DNA of 6,726 nt, from the NCBI GenBank assembly GCA_009779595.1, contig WRDZ01000039.1, positions 1 through 6,726 on the forward strand, written 5' to 3'. Of this stretch, positions 4,953-6,726 are shown piece by piece (the first letter of the stretch is position 1; every line of letters starts with the position of its first letter). Position numbers and translations under genes: made by a program. Source of the DNA: Alphaproteobacteria bacterium (GTDB lineage Bacteria; Pseudomonadota; Alphaproteobacteria; WRDZ01). The notes beneath the pieces are model-generated. The model had not been told where the DNA came from. It saw only the letters and a list, made by a program, of their open reading frames with translations, and made no database searches.

Positions 4953-6133
4953 ATATCATGAAAAACAAAACCTGCCTGCTGCTTTCTATGGCGATAATCG
5001 CGTTTACCGCCCAAGCGGCCGCGCAGGGGATAGTGCGCCCCGGCAGGCCTATCAACACCCAGACGACCATATCGGCCAGAATGCTTAGGCCCGAGGCTCC
5101 GATACGGTGTTCGCTCGACGCCAATTCAAGGGAAATAAGCTCGACTATACCGGTGCGGGCCAGCGATTTTTCCGTCAGCATCAATCCCCACGCCATGAGG
5201 ACCCCGACCTTCCCGGTCATCATAAGCGTTCCGCCGTCGCGCCAGGTCATGCTGGCAATGGCCGACGCTCTGCGCGGCCAGGGCGTCCACGATTTGATGT
5301 TCGACTGGCAGAACAACAGGATAACAACTCAGGTCGACAGGCCGACCGCCGACAAGATTGTGCGGCTGGTGCGCGGGTTCGCTGGAATCAGGGCCATTGT
5401 CGCGTATGACATCTCCCTGTTCCGCGTATATCCGTCGGCCGGAATCATAGATTACACCATGATGGTGCGCCTGGCCGGGGCGGATTCGGTATTGATGCAA
5501 AGAAGCGGCACCCTTGGGCGCACGCTTGTGACCACGTCGGCCATAAACCGCCGGTTTTTGAATGAATTCTTGACCAGCAGCGCGTTCGTGTCGTACGTCT
5601 CTACGGGAATGTTCTTCGCGCCAAGCGGGTTTTTGTCGGACTTTTCGCTGGGGCAATGCTCGTGGTACGGGGTGCCTGAAGACTCTTTGTCGCTTACGGC
5701 AAAGGGCACGGTCAGCGGCGGGATGGTCTTTTCTGACATCAAGGTCAACGGCCGCTATGGGCAGATTACCAATATCGACGTGATGTCCGGCATGGACAAC
5801 AACATACTTGTCGTCGGACTGCCAATGGCAGCCATCGACCCTTCGCAAGGCGAGGGCGAGCTGGTGCTGCTTATCAGCCCGCGCGTGATAAACCTGGTTC
5901 AAAAGGAAGTGGAAGAAGTGCGTCCTGTTGTACAAGCTCCGGCTCCGGAACCGCCGCCTGAGGTCGCCGAACCCGCTCCCCAGCCTGCTGCGCAGGCGCC
6001 AGCGCCAGAAAGGTTTGCCGAGCCCGCTCCCATAGCCATGCCCGTGCCCACGGTTGCATGGCCGCAGGTTCGCCCCCAGCCGGAACCAGAGCCGCAGTTT
6101 TTGCCCGCGATTTCGCCCCACGAGATAAAATAG
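4949..6133 (+). CDS. Short secretin-like exported protein with Pro-rich C-terminal tail
   Basis: The 394-residue product has a signal peptide (MKNKTCLLLSMAIIAFTAQA, likely cleaved near residues 23-26), so it is exported. Residues about 90-160 resemble the small alpha/beta periplasmic domains of secretins: an ITTQVDRPTADKIVRLVR segment (125-142), then YDISLFRV (153-160), the place where the PilN/GspD family typically has a 'valleviVfeV' strand. The end of the core, NNILVVGLP (284-292) followed by GELVLLISPRVI (303-314), closely matches the closing motif of secretin channels (ELvilItPriv). The core is far shorter than usual secretins (about 500-700 residues). Residues 320-394 are Pro, Glu and Ala rich, an odd tail. 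The start overlaps the previous stop (ATGA) with GGAG seven bases upstream; ATG at 4958 is an alternative. The secretin relation is a motif-based inference. Confidence 0.8.
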   Translation: MNIMKNKTCLLLSMAIIAFTAQAAAQGIVRPGRPINTQTTISARMLRPEAPIRCSLDANSREISSTIPVRASDFSVSINPHAMRTPTFPVIISVPPSRQVMLAMADALRGQGVHDLMFDWQNNRITTQVDRPTADKIVRLVRGFAGIRAIVAYDISLFRVYPSAGIIDYTMMVRLAGADSVLMQRSGTLGRTLVTTSAINRRFLNEFLTSSAFVSYVSTGMFFAPSGFLSDFSLGQCSWYGVPEDSLSLTAKGTVSGGMVFSDIKVNGRYGQITNIDVMSGMDNNILVVGLPMAAIDPSQGEGELVLLISPRVINLVQKEVEEVRPVVQAPAPEPPPEVAEPAPQPAAQAPAPERFAEPAPIAMPVPTVAWPQVRPQPEPEPQFLPAISPHEIK

Positions 6134-6154
6134 CATAGACAAGGATTAACGATT

Positions 6155-6601
6155 ATGAAGAACCCACTGAACATACCCCCCAACCCGTCGCCGACCGACC
6201 CAAAGACGTCTGCAGCAGCCGCGAAGACGCCCGCGTTTGCCGTGGACAAGAAGAATATGACCCCGCTTATTATTGCGGGCGTTGCCGGGCTGTTTTTGGG
6301 TATGATTTTCGGCAAAGCCACGGCATCCTGCCCCCAAGCCCAGGGGCTGACGGGCATTGTGCTCAACCCCGATGCCCAAGGCAACCTGCAGCGTTGCGGC
6401 ACGGTTGCGCGCTCGGTTCCGTGCGTGTTGTTCATAGTCAATCCGTATCGCCGCGACGTCGAGGCCAGGGATTTCTTCGGCATGGTGGCGGAAATGACCC
6501 AGACGCAAAAGTTCCTGATAGAAACGCACAACATGCGCTATGCCGATACCCTGATAAGGCCGGGGCACATAGGCATGTTTTACGTCCCGCCTTTGCGCTG
6601 A
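6155..6601 (+). CDS. Uncharacterised small bitopic membrane protein
   Basis: This 148-residue protein is not recognised. Residues 1-34 are Pro/Ala/Ser rich and probably cytoplasmic. Residues 35-54 (MTPLIIAGVAGLFLGMIFGK) form one membrane helix with a GxxxG-like pattern. The remaining 94 residues would be periplasmic and contain Cys59, Cys81 and Cys90, which could form a disulfide. A predicted alpha/beta segment, FIVNPYRRDVEARDFFGMVAEM, lies at about 93-114. AAGGA at 6141-6145, nine bases upstream, is the ribosome binding site, and the gap to the secretin-like gene is only 21 bases, so it is in the same operon. Its layout (short cytoplasmic end, single helix, periplasmic domain) fits an inner-membrane partner of an outer-membrane channel, but this rests on context only. 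Confidence 0.85.
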   Translation: MKNPLNIPPNPSPTDPKTSAAAAKTPAFAVDKKNMTPLIIAGVAGLFLGMIFGKATASCPQAQGLTGIVLNPDAQGNLQRCGTVARSVPCVLFIVNPYRRDVEARDFFGMVAEMTQTQKFLIETHNMRYADTLIRPGHIGMFYVPPLR

Positions 6602-6613
6602 CCTGATTGAAAC

Positions 6614-6726
6614 TTAGTCCATGCTTCTATACCGCGGCCAGTTGCCGGCGGCTATGTCGTCAAGCGACGGGTTTTCCTGCCCCAGAAGCGAGCGGTAAAT
6701 CCAAAGGTTCACAATCACCTTCTTTA
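6614..6726 (-). CDS. C-terminal end of an unrecognised protein (partial, 5' part off the right edge)
   Basis: On the minus strand, a frame open from the right edge ends at TAA (6616-6614), giving 36 residues: KKVIVNLWIYRSLLGQ followed by ENPSLDDIAAGNWPRYRSMD. It has balanced composition and protein-like hydrophobic spacing, and nothing opposes it on the plus strand, so it is probably a real gene end. It converges with the bitopic-protein gene across a 12-base gap (6602-6613) without a visible terminator. I cannot assign a family from this fragment. Confidence 0.55.
   Translation of the reverse strand, partial: KKVIVNLWIYRSLLGQENPSLDDIAAGNWPRYRSMD

Noticed and set aside
5126..6142. Long open frame of 338 codons on the minus strand opposite the secretin-like gene
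   Set aside because: It mirrors the real gene, which has a signal peptide, coupled start and recognisable motif. The antisense product is Arg/His-rich with no domain, as expected for a shadow frame in GC-rich DNA.

Overview
The window reads as a piece of a moderately GC-rich proteobacterial chromosome, most likely alphaproteobacterial. The best clue is the gene order ihfB, then a LapA-domain membrane protein, then accD. From general knowledge this is the skeleton of a conserved alphaproteobacterial operon that usually also carries trp genes before accD and folC after it; neither is present here. No mobile elements, CRISPR arrays, tRNAs or rRNAs were found.

Layout, left to right. A minus-strand gene running off the left edge (1-772) encodes a membrane protein with a long Pro/Ala-rich cytoplasmic region, one membrane helix and what looks like the start of an AsmA-like domain. 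It diverges, across an 89-base double promoter region, from a membrane-anchored DUF192 protein (862-1332). That gene converges with, and overlaps by 9 bases, endonuclease III (nth, minus, 1324-1947). The nth gene has an unusual arrangement in which a promoter abuts the start codon, suggesting a leaderless mRNA. From 1984 to 2334 there is a 351-base stretch without a confident gene. It holds a minus-strand intrinsic terminator, a long GC-rich stem-loop that may be a small RNA or a dispersed intergenic repeat, an AT-rich inverted repeat, and a textbook sigma-70 promoter that drives ihfB-lapA-accD (2335-3726). The ihfB leader contains a near-consensus IHF site, suggesting autoregulation.

The right half (3798-6601) is a tight three-gene plus-strand cluster of unfamiliar genes. 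They encode a 384-residue two-domain protein with a repeat-containing linker, an exported 394-residue protein whose core ends like a secretin (outer-membrane channel) but is much shorter than known secretins and carries a Pro/Glu/Ala-rich tail, and a 148-residue single-pass membrane protein. Together they look like part of an envelope-spanning machine (a pilus- or secretion-related outer-membrane channel, an inner-membrane bitopic partner and a cytoplasmic partner), but no ATPase or pilin is visible. The window closes with the C-terminal end of another unrecognised minus-strand gene (6614-6726).

The housekeeping genes (nth, ihfB, accD) are solid. The secretin assignment, the AsmA assignment, the RNA candidate and the leaderless transcripts are inferences from motifs read by eye.
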